From Sphingomonadales bacterium (lineage in GTDB: Bacteria; Bacteroidota; Bacteroidia; Chitinophagales; Chitinophagaceae): DNA of 50,735 nucleotides. The notes under the pieces were generated by a model. That model was not told the DNA's origin and made no database searches. It worked only from the letters and a program-made list of their open reading frames with translations. Location: NCBI GenBank assembly GCA_016872195.1, contig VHAT01000016.1, positions 1-50,735 on the forward strand, written 5' to 3'. Below, one piece after another: positions 32,029-41,500 of the stretch. Positions within the stretch are counted from its first letter, which is position 1. Every line of letters starts with the position of its first letter. The translations under genes and the position numbers were made by a program.

Positions 32029-33349
32029 TTTTTTCTGTTTTGGCCGAACGTGTAAAGTTCAGTAAAAAAAAGCCGAGCACAAAGAAGATCATCAGCGCTA
32101 ATACCGAGTTACGTTGCGATCCGGTCTGCTCGGTAATGTATCCGAATCCAAACATGCCAATTACCGTAGCGATCTTTTCGGTTACATCATAAAAACTAAA
32201 ATAAGAGGCCGTATCTTTTGTAGCAGGCATTAGTTTAGCATAGGTAGAGCGACTCAGGGATTGAATACCTCCCATCATAAATCCCACGATAACGGCCAGC
32301 CCATAAAACTCATAGACGCCTCCTACCGGTAAGGAGTACCCGATCACACAGCCCACACACCAGAGGGCTACCAATATTTGCAAGGTGCGCAGGTTACCCA
32401 GCTTGTTCGATAGTTTGGCGATGGTAAAAGCACCGGGAATGGCAATGATCTGAATGATCAAAATGGCACCGATCAGATTTTCGGTAGGAATATTCAGTTC
32501 TCCCTTTCCATAGATGGCCGCTACCAGCATTACCGTTTGTACACCCATGTTATAACAGAAAAAAGCAATCAGAAAACGGCTAAGGAGTACTTGTTTTTTT
32601 AACTGTTGCCATACCTGACGCAGTTCGTTATATCCTTTTAGCAGTAATTGTTGTTGAGCCGACGGCCTATCAGCCCCCATACTCGCGGGCATGCGATTGA
32701 GCGAGTACGAGCCAAAGCCAAACCACCAAAGCCCCACTAGTAAAAAGCAGATCCGAAATTGAATGGTGGTGCCCTCTCCGCCTCCTACTAACGAAGGAGT
32801 AAATACAAATACAAAGCAGATCAATTGTAACAAGACCGAGCCCACATAACCGTACGCGTATCCACGAGCGCTAATGCGGTCTCTGTCTTCGGGGGCAGCG
32901 ATCTCCGGTAAATATGAATTATAATAGACCCAACTGGCCCAAAAACCCACACAGGCCAATATCATGCAGAACAATCCCCAACCCAGGGTAGCTCTTTCAA
33001 AAAAGAAAAGACCGCTGCAACCCAAACTACCCATGGTCAAAAAGAATCGCATGAACGATTTTTTATTTCCTTTATAATCGGCAATGGCCGAGAGCAGGGG
33101 AGAAAGGCAGGCTACGATCAGTAAGGCTACTGCAATGGTGTAGTTGTAGAGAGAAGAGTTTTCGAAGGTCCTTCCTAAGAAAGTTACCGTCTTTGAAACG
33201 ACCTTACCATCGACCTCCTTTGTCGCGTCGACTGCAATGGCCTCGAAATACGCAGGAAAGATGGTAGAGGTAATAACCAGATTGTAGGCAGAATTGGCCC
33301 AGTCGTACATAGCCCAGGCATTCACTACTTTTTTGTTTGCCGTTTGCAT
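32015..33349 (-). CDS. MFS transporter, UMF1/Atg22-like family
   Basis: 444 aa with about 11-12 membrane helices. It begins VVNAWAMYDWANSAYNLVITSTIFPAYF, the hallmark N-terminus of the UMF1 (Atg22-like) family, and has WASWVYYNSYLPEIA and GGIQSLSRSTYAKLMPATKDTASYFSFYDVTEK, also typical. In fungi the relative Atg22 effluxes amino acids from the vacuole; the bacterial substrate is unknown. A 7-of-8 promoter-like TATATTTA (minus strand, 33363-33370) lies 13 nt upstream of the ATG. Confidence 0.92.
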   Translation of the reverse strand: MQTANKKVVNAWAMYDWANSAYNLVITSTIFPAYFEAIAVDATKEVDGKVVSKTVTFLGRTFENSSLYNYTIAVALLIVACLSPLLSAIADYKGNKKSFMRFFLTMGSLGCSGLFFFERATLGWGLFCMILACVGFWASWVYYNSYLPEIAAPEDRDRISARGYAYGYVGSVLLQLICFVFVFTPSLVGGGEGTTIQFRICFLLVGLWWFGFGSYSLNRMPASMGADRPSAQQQLLLKGYNELRQVWQQLKKQVLLSRFLIAFFCYNMGVQTVMLVAAIYGKGELNIPTENLIGAILIIQIIAIPGAFTIAKLSNKLGNLRTLQILVALWCVGCVIGYSLPVGGVYEFYGLAVIVGFMMGGIQSLSRSTYAKLMPATKDTASYFSFYDVTEKIATVIGMFGFGYITEQTGSQRNSVLALMIFFVLGFFLLNFTRSAKTEKNALV

Positions 33350-33519
33350 CGGTAGGTTTTGATAAATATAAGCAATTAGATCGGCTGCGGTCCGTGCGGG
33401 GCCAATAAGACGTGGTCTCTAGTCCGCACGAGACTGGGGTGCATCGCCAATCTGCGAGATCTGTTTGTTAGGCCTGTTTGTTAGACCTGTTAGCTATACC
33501 TGTTTGCCAGACCTTTTTG
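33350..33519. other. Intergenic region with inverted and tandem repeats
   Basis: A 170-bp gap between uppP and the MFS gene. It carries CGTGCGG (33393-33399) facing CCGCACG (33424-33430), GTCTC (33415-33419) facing GAGAC (33430-33434), and then the 13-bp tandem repeats. No ORF of note is present. Confidence 0.7.
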
Positions 33520-33525
33520 TTAGGT
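33461..33525. repeat. 13-bp tandem repeat, five imperfect copies
   Basis: Units at 33461 CTGTTTGTTAGGC, 33474 CTGTTTGTTAGAC, 33487 CTGTTAGCTATAC, 33500 CTGTTTGCCAGAC and 33513 CTTTTTGTTAGGT. The last unit runs into the uppP stop codon (33520-33522), so the array begins at the 3' end of uppP. Confidence 0.85.
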
Positions 33526-34320
33526 CTTTAAGTAACCTGTGGCTAGTAAGATCAGCAGTATCGTACCTGCGACGATCCTGTAAAAGGCAAAGACCTTGAA
33601 GCCGTTGCGCTGAACAAAACGAATAAAGAATTGAATGGCCAGTAGCGATACGACAAAGGCTACTGCATTTCCTATGGCAAATAATTGCAGATCGGCGGTG
33701 CTGATCTGTTTATATCCTTTTAGCAATTTATAACCCGTTGCAGCAGCCATTGTCGGGACGGCCAGAAAAAAAGAAAATTCAGCGGCTAAGGTGCGGCTTA
33801 GTTGCTGTTGCATACCGCCGATAATACTCGATGCACTTCGACTAACACCGGGTATCATGGCAATACATTGCCAGCATCCGATCTTAAACGCCTTCCAAAA
33901 ATCGATTTGTTCCTCTTCTTGAATTGTTTCTTTGGTAAATAGTCTGTCAATAAAAAGCAGTACGATGCCACCGGCCACCAGTGCGATCGCTACGGTAAGG
34001 GTGCTTTCGAGTAATTCGTCTATATAATCAGATAGTAAATAGCCCAGACACAAGGCCGGAGTCGCTGCCACGAACAGCTTAACATAAAATTTCATTCCTG
34101 CTGTACGGTTGCGTAAGGGAGCTATAAATTTTTTCCAATACATAACCACCACAGCCAAGATGGCTCCTAATTGAATGCCTACGGTAAAGAGTTTGGTAAA
34201 ATCAGTATCAGGTACACCGAGTAGTTTTTCGGTAACGATCATATGACCGGTCGACGAGATCGGTAAAAACTCGGTGAGCCCTTCCACAATAGCGATCAGA
34301 ATGGCTTCTAAGAGGCCCAT
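33520..34320 (-). CDS. uppP: Undecaprenyl-diphosphate phosphatase
   Basis: 266 aa, the standard UppP (BacA) size, with about eight membrane segments. The two active-site motifs are EGLTEFLPISSTGH (13-26) and PGVSRSASS (157-165), both with the conserved Ser, Arg and His/Glu residues. It removes one phosphate from undecaprenyl diphosphate so the lipid carrier can return to peptidoglycan and polysaccharide synthesis. It overlaps nothing but follows the DUF3098 gene by 2 nt, so ftsX-DUF3098-uppP is one operon. Confidence 0.96.
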   Translation of the reverse strand: MGLLEAILIAIVEGLTEFLPISSTGHMIVTEKLLGVPDTDFTKLFTVGIQLGAILAVVVMYWKKFIAPLRNRTAGMKFYVKLFVAATPALCLGYLLSDYIDELLESTLTVAIALVAGGIVLLFIDRLFTKETIQEEEQIDFWKAFKIGCWQCIAMIPGVSRSASSIIGGMQQQLSRTLAAEFSFFLAVPTMAAATGYKLLKGYKQISTADLQLFAIGNAVAFVVSLLAIQFFIRFVQRNGFKVFAFYRIVAGTILLILLATGYLKT

Positions 34321-34322
34321 GC

Positions 34323-34550
34323 TTATTTCTTGAAAATAGCGAAGATCTCCAGGACCAGTCCCGCCAAAATGAGCAAGGGAGCCACCGTAATGCGGGTACT
34401 GCTGTAAACAGCTTCTTTATTAAAGACAGAAGGATCGGTATTGCTTTTTCCGCCAGCCATTAAGTACATACCAAGAGCGATCAGTACCAGCCCGGCCAGC
34501 ATCCAGATTAGATTTTGCTTTTCGAATAAAGAACCAGATTCATTTTTCAT
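34323..34550 (-). CDS. DUF3098 small membrane protein
   Basis: 75 aa. Two hydrophobic helices (about 13-32 and 52-72) separated by a short loop containing GGKSNTDPSVFNKEAVYSS. FNKEAVYSSTRITVAPLL is the DUF3098 pattern. In Bacteroidota this small gene often sits between ftsX and uppP, as here. It lies 2 nt upstream of uppP and 58 nt downstream of ftsX. Function unknown. Confidence 0.88.
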   Translation of the reverse strand: MKNESGSLFEKQNLIWMLAGLVLIALGMYLMAGGKSNTDPSVFNKEAVYSSTRITVAPLLILAGLVLEIFAIFKK

Positions 34551-34608
34551 AGTAGTCAGTATTTGTTGGGCAACCGCTCTTTTGGAAAGGAGCGTTGCTG
34601 CTTGCGAC

Positions 34609-35481
34609 TTAGTATAAGTCGTCTAATTTCATTTTCAGGTATTTGATAACACTGCGATGAGTACTAAAAAGAGTGATCCCAATGCCCAGTAAGATCAGGC
34701 CGATAAAGAGCAGTATCAGATCGCCCGTATCGTGAATGGCTTTTAATTCGGGGAGTACGCTTTCGGCCATCAGAATAAAGGAAAATACGGCCACCACGGC
34801 AATTAGTCCGCTAATGGCTCCATTAATGATGGCCCGTTTATTGATCGGCCAGGCAATGAACCAGCGAGTAGCCCCTACCATTTGCATGGTCTTGATCAAA
34901 AAGCGATTGCTGAACATGGCCAACCGAATGGTGTTATCGATCAATATAATGACCACCGCTGATAGCAACAGCGCTATGCCCAGTAAAATGCCACTGATCT
35001 TGCGGATGTTCTGGTTGAGATTATCGACCAGCGCTTTCGGATAAGCCACTTCGATGATATAGGTTTGCTTAAGCAGTAGCGTCTGGATCTTAGCTAGTGA
35101 ATCGGCGTTCATGTACTCCTGCTTCATTTTAAAATTGATGCTGTTAGGCAGGGGATTGGCATCGAGCACGCCATCCCACGAATTATTGCCATCGGCCAAA
35201 AAGATCTCCTTGGCTTTTTCTTTGTTGACGAACTGAATCGACTTTACGAAGGGTTGAGCGGCAATGTAATTGAACAAAGCCGCACTGTCGGTCGGATTCA
35301 GATCGCCGCGCAGTTCGGCGCGCACCTCTACGCTCTCCTTAAAATAATCTCCCAGTTTATTGGCATTAATGACCAGCCAGCCGATGATACCGAGTAAGAG
35401 CAAGACCAGGGTAACCCCTAAAATGGACATAAAGTAAGAGGGCTTACCGCGTTTAATGGATGCTTTTCCGGCTTGTGACAT
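34609..35481 (-). CDS. ftsX: Cell-division protein FtsX
   Basis: 290 aa. N-terminal helix (about 20-43, ILGVTLVLLLLGIIGWLVI), a periplasmic domain (about 48-150, with RAELRGDLNPTDSAALFNYI), then three more membrane helices in the C-terminal half, the FtsX/permease topology. With the ATPase FtsE, FtsX drives septal cell-wall hydrolases. ftsE is not next to it here. The start at 35481 (MSQAGKASIKRG) is used because the longer open frame upstream would run into the leuS promoter and coding region; a TATATTTG element lies at 35513-35520. Confidence 0.92.
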   Translation of the reverse strand: MSQAGKASIKRGKPSYFMSILGVTLVLLLLGIIGWLVINANKLGDYFKESVEVRAELRGDLNPTDSAALFNYIAAQPFVKSIQFVNKEKAKEIFLADGNNSWDGVLDANPLPNSINFKMKQEYMNADSLAKIQTLLLKQTYIIEVAYPKALVDNLNQNIRKISGILLGIALLLSAVVIILIDNTIRLAMFSNRFLIKTMQMVGATRWFIAWPINKRAIINGAISGLIAVVAVFSFILMAESVLPELKAIHDTGDLILLFIGLILLGIGITLFSTHRSVIKYLKMKLDDLY

Positions 35482-35512
35482 GAAGATAGATTTGAGTGTC
35501 GTTGCGCTCTGG

Positions 35513-35520
35513 CAAATATA
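35513..35520 (-). promoter_or_regulatory. -7 promoter element of the ftsX operon
   Basis: TATATTTG on the minus strand is an exact match, 31 nt before the ATG at 35481. A TTTG on the same strand (35535-35538) could be its -33. It is divergent to and partly interleaved with the leuS promoter. Confidence 0.55.
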
Positions 35521-35541
35521 AAAGTTTAACGCTACAAACCG

Positions 35542-35549
35542 TATTTTTG
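35542..35549 (+). promoter_or_regulatory. -7 promoter element of leuS
   Basis: TATTTTTG is an exact TAnnTTTG match ending 7 nt before the ATG at 35557, implying a nearly leaderless transcript. Confidence 0.6.
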
Positions 35550-35556
35550 GTGCCCT

Positions 35557-38346
35557 ATGGAGTACGATTTTCGGAGGATAGAAAAAAAATGGCAAGCGCT
35601 TTGGAAAGCGCATCACGTCTATCGGGTAAGTAACGATACCAGTAAGCCCAAATGTTACGTGCTCGATATGTTCCCGTATCCCAGCGGAGCCGGTTTGCAT
35701 GTGGGCCATCCCCTCGGTTATATCGCCTCTGATATTTACAGTCGCTATAAAAAGTTAAAGGGATTTAACGTTCTCCATCCCATGGGCTTTGACAGTTTTG
35801 GGTTGCCCGCTGAGCAATATGCCCTGGACACCGGTCAACATCCGGCCGTTACCACCGAACAAAATATCGCTACGTTTAAATCGCAGCTCGATAATATTGG
35901 ATTTTGCTACGATTGGGAACGAGAAGTGCGTACCAGTGATCCATCGTATTACAAATGGACACAATGGATCTTTTTACAGCTGTTCAATTCCTTTTATAAT
36001 AAGACAACGGACAAGGCCGAACCCCTTGCCCAACTGGTTACTTCTTTCGAGAAGGAAGGAAATCAAAATCATGCTTGTCCTGGAGATCCGGCGCTACAGT
36101 TTACTGCGGCCGAGTGGAAGGCTTTTTCTGATGCAAAGAAGCAGTCTGTATTGATGGACTATCGCTTGGCCTATTGCGGGTATGGGGAGGTTAACTGGTG
36201 TCCTGCCCTGGGCACGGTGCTGGCCAACGACGAAGTAGTGAACGGCGTGAGCGAGCGAGGTGGCCACCCGGTGATCAAAAAAAAATTAAGACAATGGTAT
36301 CTGCGCATCACGTCCTATGCCGATCGCTTGCTCGAAGGGCTTTCGCGTGTGGAGTTCAGCGATTCCATGAAGGAGATGCAGACCAACTGGATCGGTAAGT
36401 CGCGCGGAGCCGAGGTAGATTTTGCGGTCTCTTCGCAAAATTCCGAACTGTCTGGGAAAAAAATTCGGGTGTACACCACGCGCCCCGATACCATTTTTGG
36501 GGTTGATTTTATGGTGTTGGCCCCAGAGCATGAGTGGGCCCAGCAACTAGCCAGTGCGGAACAAGAACCCGCCGTAACTGATTATATAGCCTTGGTTAAA
36601 AGCCGCAGCGAGAGAGACCGCATGGCCGAAAAAAAGATCAGCGGGGTCTTTACCGGTTCGTACGTACAACATCCTTTTGCCGCAGACCGATTGGTGCCCA
36701 TCTGGATCAGCGAGTATGTGCTGGCCGGCTATGGCACGGGCGCCATTATGGGAGTACCCTGCGGCGACGAACGCGATCATAAGTTTGCCAAGCATTTTTC
36801 GATCCCCATTACCAATATTATTGGCGAGCGTTACACCGGCCAGGAGGCCATTACCACCAAGGAAGCCTTGCTGGTTAATTCCGGGTTTTTGACCGGACTG
36901 CCCATGAGTGAAGCCATTGAGGTGGCTATTAGGGCCATCGAAGAAAAGGGAATCGGACTTCGTAAGACCAATTATAAGATGCGCGACGCGGCCTTTAGCC
37001 GGCAGCGTTATTGGGGCGAGCCCTTTCCCATTCGGTGGAGCGGGGAGACCGCCGAGCCCCTCGATGCCGCCCAACTGCCGCTGGAATTACCCAAGGTAGA
37101 CAGCTACCAGCCCGGCCCCGATGCCCAGGGTCCCCTGGCCAATATTCCTGCGTGGGTGGGCCAGCAACTCGAGACCAATACCATGCCCGGATACGCCGGC
37201 TCTTCTTGGTATTTTTTGCGGTTTATGGACCCCCACAACGGAGCCGAATTTTGCAGCCGACCCCTTTCCGATTACTGGAATCAGGTCGATCTCTATATCG
37301 GCGGAACCGAGCATGCCGTAGGGCATCTGCTGTACAGTCGCATGTGGACCAAGGTCCTTTTTGACCTGGGCCTGATCGGCTACGACGAGCCCTTTAAGCG
37401 GCTCTTAAATCAGGGGATGATACAGGGATCCTCTCGCTTTATTTATCGTAAAAGAGGTACGAATACTTTCGTAAGCTTTGGATTAAAAGATGATTATGAT
37501 GTCGATGCTATACATGTTGACGTAAACATAGTAGATGGGGTAGAGCTCGATTTGGCGGCCTTTAAGGCCTGGCGTCCGGAATATGCTGCCGCTGATTTTG
37601 TGCTGGAAAATGGTAAATACATCTGCGGCACCGAGGTAGAGAAGATGAGCAAAAGCAAGTTCAACACTGTTAACCCCGACCTGCTCGTTGAAAAGTATGG
37701 CGCCGATACTTTTAGGATGTATGAGATGTTTTTGGGTCCCGTTGAACTCAGCAAACCCTGGGACACCAAAGGCATTGAAGGGGTGCACCGGTTCTTAAAA
37801 AAGTTTTGGCGGATGTATGCTTCTGAAACCGGCCAGCTACGCGTGACCGACCGCCCCGCCACCCCCGCCGAACTAAAGGTGCTGCATCATACCATTAAAA
37901 AGATAGAGCAAGACACCGAGCGGTTCAGCTTTAATACTGCCGTAAGCGGTTTTATGATCGCCGTAAACGAGCTGATCGATCTGCAGTGCGATACTCACGA
38001 GGTGCTGCTGCCCCTTCTCATTTTGTTGCAACCCTATTCCCCTCATATTACTGAGGAATTGTATTCGTTACTCGCTCCCGGCGAGTCGCTGAGTGCCTCC
38101 GGGCTCGGTATTAACGGCGCCCAATATCCCCTTTTTGAGGCACACTATGTACAGGAGAATACCAAGGTCTATCCCGTTGCCATTAACGGAAAAACCCGCA
38201 CTCAAATTGAATTACCCCTATCGCTGAGCCCCGCCGAAGTTGAGGCCATTGTAACCGCTGATCCTGTGGTGGTTAAGTGGCTCGATGGCAAGCCCCCCAA
38301 AAAAGTCATCTATGTGGCCGGCAAGATGGTGAATGTGGTGGGGTAG
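35557..38346 (+). CDS. leuS: Leucyl-tRNA synthetase
   Basis: 929 aa class I synthetase. The HIGH-type motif is HVGH at 48-51, after FPYPSGAGL; the KMSKS loop is at 696-700. The editing (CP1) domain has TTRPDTIFGVDFMVLAPEH and the aspartate-containing CGDERDHKFA. Two Bacteroidota-type insertions are visible: about 155-200 (with SFEKEGNQNHACPGDPAL) and before KMSKS (with FIYRKRGTNTFVSFGLKDDYD). It charges tRNA-Leu and hydrolyses mischarged products. All key residues look intact. It is divergent from ftsX, with 75 nt between the start codons. Confidence 0.97.
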   Translation: MEYDFRRIEKKWQALWKAHHVYRVSNDTSKPKCYVLDMFPYPSGAGLHVGHPLGYIASDIYSRYKKLKGFNVLHPMGFDSFGLPAEQYALDTGQHPAVTTEQNIATFKSQLDNIGFCYDWEREVRTSDPSYYKWTQWIFLQLFNSFYNKTTDKAEPLAQLVTSFEKEGNQNHACPGDPALQFTAAEWKAFSDAKKQSVLMDYRLAYCGYGEVNWCPALGTVLANDEVVNGVSERGGHPVIKKKLRQWYLRITSYADRLLEGLSRVEFSDSMKEMQTNWIGKSRGAEVDFAVSSQNSELSGKKIRVYTTRPDTIFGVDFMVLAPEHEWAQQLASAEQEPAVTDYIALVKSRSERDRMAEKKISGVFTGSYVQHPFAADRLVPIWISEYVLAGYGTGAIMGVPCGDERDHKFAKHFSIPITNIIGERYTGQEAITTKEALLVNSGFLTGLPMSEAIEVAIRAIEEKGIGLRKTNYKMRDAAFSRQRYWGEPFPIRWSGETAEPLDAAQLPLELPKVDSYQPGPDAQGPLANIPAWVGQQLETNTMPGYAGSSWYFLRFMDPHNGAEFCSRPLSDYWNQVDLYIGGTEHAVGHLLYSRMWTKVLFDLGLIGYDEPFKRLLNQGMIQGSSRFIYRKRGTNTFVSFGLKDDYDVDAIHVDVNIVDGVELDLAAFKAWRPEYAAADFVLENGKYICGTEVEKMSKSKFNTVNPDLLVEKYGADTFRMYEMFLGPVELSKPWDTKGIEGVHRFLKKFWRMYASETGQLRVTDRPATPAELKVLHHTIKKIEQDTERFSFNTAVSGFMIAVNELIDLQCDTHEVLLPLLILLQPYSPHITEELYSLLAPGESLSASGLGINGAQYPLFEAHYVQENTKVYPVAINGKTRTQIELPLSLSPAEVEAIVTADPVVVKWLDGKPPKKVIYVAGKMVNVVG

Positions 38347-38527
38347 TTCATTAGCTTTTTTGGAGATATTGAAAATACTTGGGTTTTAGATATTCACATT
38401 TTTTCTCAGTTTTTTGTTTTGGGCTGGTTTAGAAGCAAAATTTCCATAATTTTCACTTGCTTGATGCGTAAATAGTTTTTAACATCTAGTGACGCATTTA
38501 AAAACCTACGACCAAAACCAGCGGAAT
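38347..38527. other. AT-rich leader of the giant gene
   Basis: A 181-bp AT-rich gap. No exact TAnnTTTG was found. ATGCGT (38465-38470) faces ACGCAT (about 38493-38498) as a 6-bp inverted repeat, a possible operator. No terminator for leuS was recognised. Confidence 0.5.
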
Positions 38528-41500
38528 ATGCAAACTTTGAGCAATCAATTAAAAGCCAACTTATTTTTAGTAACTGCCAGAAAAAAATCCAGTCTTTTAT
38601 TTTTGACCCTAACCCTTGCAGTGTTGTTTGTAGGGAATGGGGTGAAGGGGCAGAGCTCTTCGAACTATACTTTCAGCACGAATGCAACGGGTTCGTTGGC
38701 TTTAGATGCCAACAGTAATGCGGTAGATATGACTACTGGGACTACCACTTTGTTGTCTGGAGGTTCTGATTTTGGTGTTTCCTCTGTCACTAACATTCCT
38801 TTCACGTTTATTTTTATGGGGCGGCCTTTTTCGCAGTTTTCTGCAACTGCTGATGGAATGCTCAACTTAGGCGCCACGGCAAACTCTGGCACGACCTTAA
38901 CTGCTTCTGGCGCAAGTGCAACCACTCCTCGTATTAGCGCATTTGGAGGAGATTTATATTTGGGAAGTTCCGGTAAAATCCATTCTAAAGTTGTTGGTTC
39001 CGCTCCAAACAGATGCCTTATTGTTGAATGGAATTCCGTTGCCTTATTTTTTAGCGCCACAGCTGCAAACGCAAATAGTACTTGGCAGGTAAGACTCTAC
39101 GAAACTACGGGAATGGTTGAGTTTGTATATGGAGCGATGAATATTGCTGATACTTACTTTGCTCCTGGGTATATTGGATTTGCCACAAATACTATTGCAG
39201 CGGCAGGAAATATTCTTTGTATTAATTCTTCGACCAACGCTGTTCAAAGCACCTCGGCACAGGTAAACAGTATTAATGGTGGAACATACTCAACAGGAGA
39301 TATCACTAACCTGAACTCATCATCCAATGGAAGCAGAAGGATTTACAGTCTTACTCCCCCCTCCGCACCGCCTAATGATCCCACTAGTCTGAGCATAACA
39401 GGAGGCACAACTACCGCAACTTTGAGATGGACTGATAATTCAACTAATGAGGCCTTATTTATAATTACCAGAGCCACGAACGCCTCTTTTACAGAGAATA
39501 CTTCAGTATCAACAGTTGCTTCAACCACATCCGCTACAACTGGTGGTTCATATAGCTCTACTCTAACCAATCTAGAGCCCGGTACAACTTATTATTTTAG
39601 GGTTCAATCCTCAAGAGAAGGGGTGGTAAGTACTGGGATATCAGGGTCTCTAACAACAACTTCAGCGACTACTTACTACTGGGTAGGTGCTACGGGGGGT
39701 ACTTGGAGCGCTGCTGGAAACTGGAACACTAACCCCGCTGGAGGTGGAAGTACGCGATTATCTGCTGCGACCACTGACGTTCTGATAATTGATGGAGCCG
39801 GGACCACTTCAGGGGGAACACTCTCCATTAGCGTAGATGTCACAAGTTTTTCAATAGGACAATTCAAAATCACTAATAGCACTGCTTTGACACTTCAGAG
39901 TAGTAGCAGCACTGCTCGTGTAATTACAATTACCGGGGGTATGGGTGATGATTTTGTAATTGGGTCAGGCAGTGCCCTTTCTCTAAATAGTTCCAACCCA
40001 GTTGGTTTTATTTTCTCTTCAACTGGTGTAGGACTAGTTGGAACCATTTCAGGTACCCTTAATTTTGGCGGAAGCACATCAAATTTAGTTACAACTACTG
40101 GAGGAACAGGCACCTTAGTGAGCATTGAAAGTAGCGGTATTGTCAATTTAACATCAACAACTGTAGCTCTAGTTGGGTCCACAAGCACCTTACTTTTTAA
40201 GAATGGTTCTACTTGTAACTCTTCGGGTGCAACAACAGGAGCGCCTCCAGTCCCCCTTAGCGCGTGGGAAACTAATTCCAATTTAGTAATTACCGGAATT
40301 ACAAGTAGTACTACACGCCCAACTAATAACCTACAAAGCTTTGGTAACCTAACTTATAATTGCCCATCTGCGACTGGTACTATGAGCTTTTTTACCACTT
40401 CCACTTCTGCTGTGGTAAAAGGGAATTTAAATATTATTGCCACTAATACTGGAAAATTCCGAGCATTAACTTCCGGAACACTTACTATACAGGGCAATAT
40501 CAATGTAAGTGGTGGAACTTTTGACGTTGCGAGTAGTAATGGAGTCCTTAATGTAGCAGGAAATATTAGTGTTACAGGGGGGGCTTTTGACATAGCACAA
40601 GGCGAATTAGCAGCTTCAAGTTTAAACCTGCAGGGGAATTTTATTCAAACTGGTGGAACTGTTACACAAACTAGCAGTATGGGGCAATTGCAACTAAATG
40701 GAGTTGCGTTGCAGTCTTTAACTCTTGGGACTCATGGCGGTAGTTTAAGATTTAGAATTAATAATGCTGCTGGAGTTAATCTCACTTCAAATATTTCAAT
40801 CAGGGATCTTACCGTTTCAGCTGGAAATATTACTGGTACAGGAACGATATCATATAATGGTACCTCCTCTATTTTAACTTATAATGGCTCAACTGGATCC
40901 CAGACTGCTAATGCAATTGAATTCCCGTCTTCGAATGGCCCCTCATCATTAGTCATCAATAACACTAGCACCTCTCCAACTAATGTTGTGACGATTCCTT
41001 TCGCAAGAACATTGAATGGTACAAGTGGAATTTTAACTCTTACAAGTGGAATAGTTGATAACAGTGGTGGATCTAATGCATTAACACTCTCAAACTCGGG
41101 GCTAGGCGCAATATCTGGTGGTTCTCAGACCACGTATATCAAAGGAGCAATTAGCAGGCCACTTCCAGCAGGATTGACCTCTTCTGACTATAGTTTTCCA
41201 TTAGGGAAAGCCACGTTTAATCCCATCACATTAACTTCTGTTTCAACGCTTACACCCACCGGTGCAGTTACTATTACAGCCGAGGTCTTTGACGCTAACT
41301 CAGGTGGCTCGGCTGGAACGAATATGAGCACCTTAAATACAAATAGATATTGGGCCGTATCTTCTTCTGGTCCTTTATCAGGCACACTCATTACTCTTAA
41401 TGATAACTCAGTAACGGCTACTACCGCTATTGCATCTAGCTCTACTCTTACTGGCGCATATAATTTAGTTGGAGGTACATCGCCATTAATCGCTTCTGGA

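Noticed and set aside
35482-35709. N-terminal extension of ftsX by 76 codons
   Set aside because: The extension runs through the ftsX and leuS promoters and is antisense to the start of leuS; the FtsX topology begins at the ATG at 35481.
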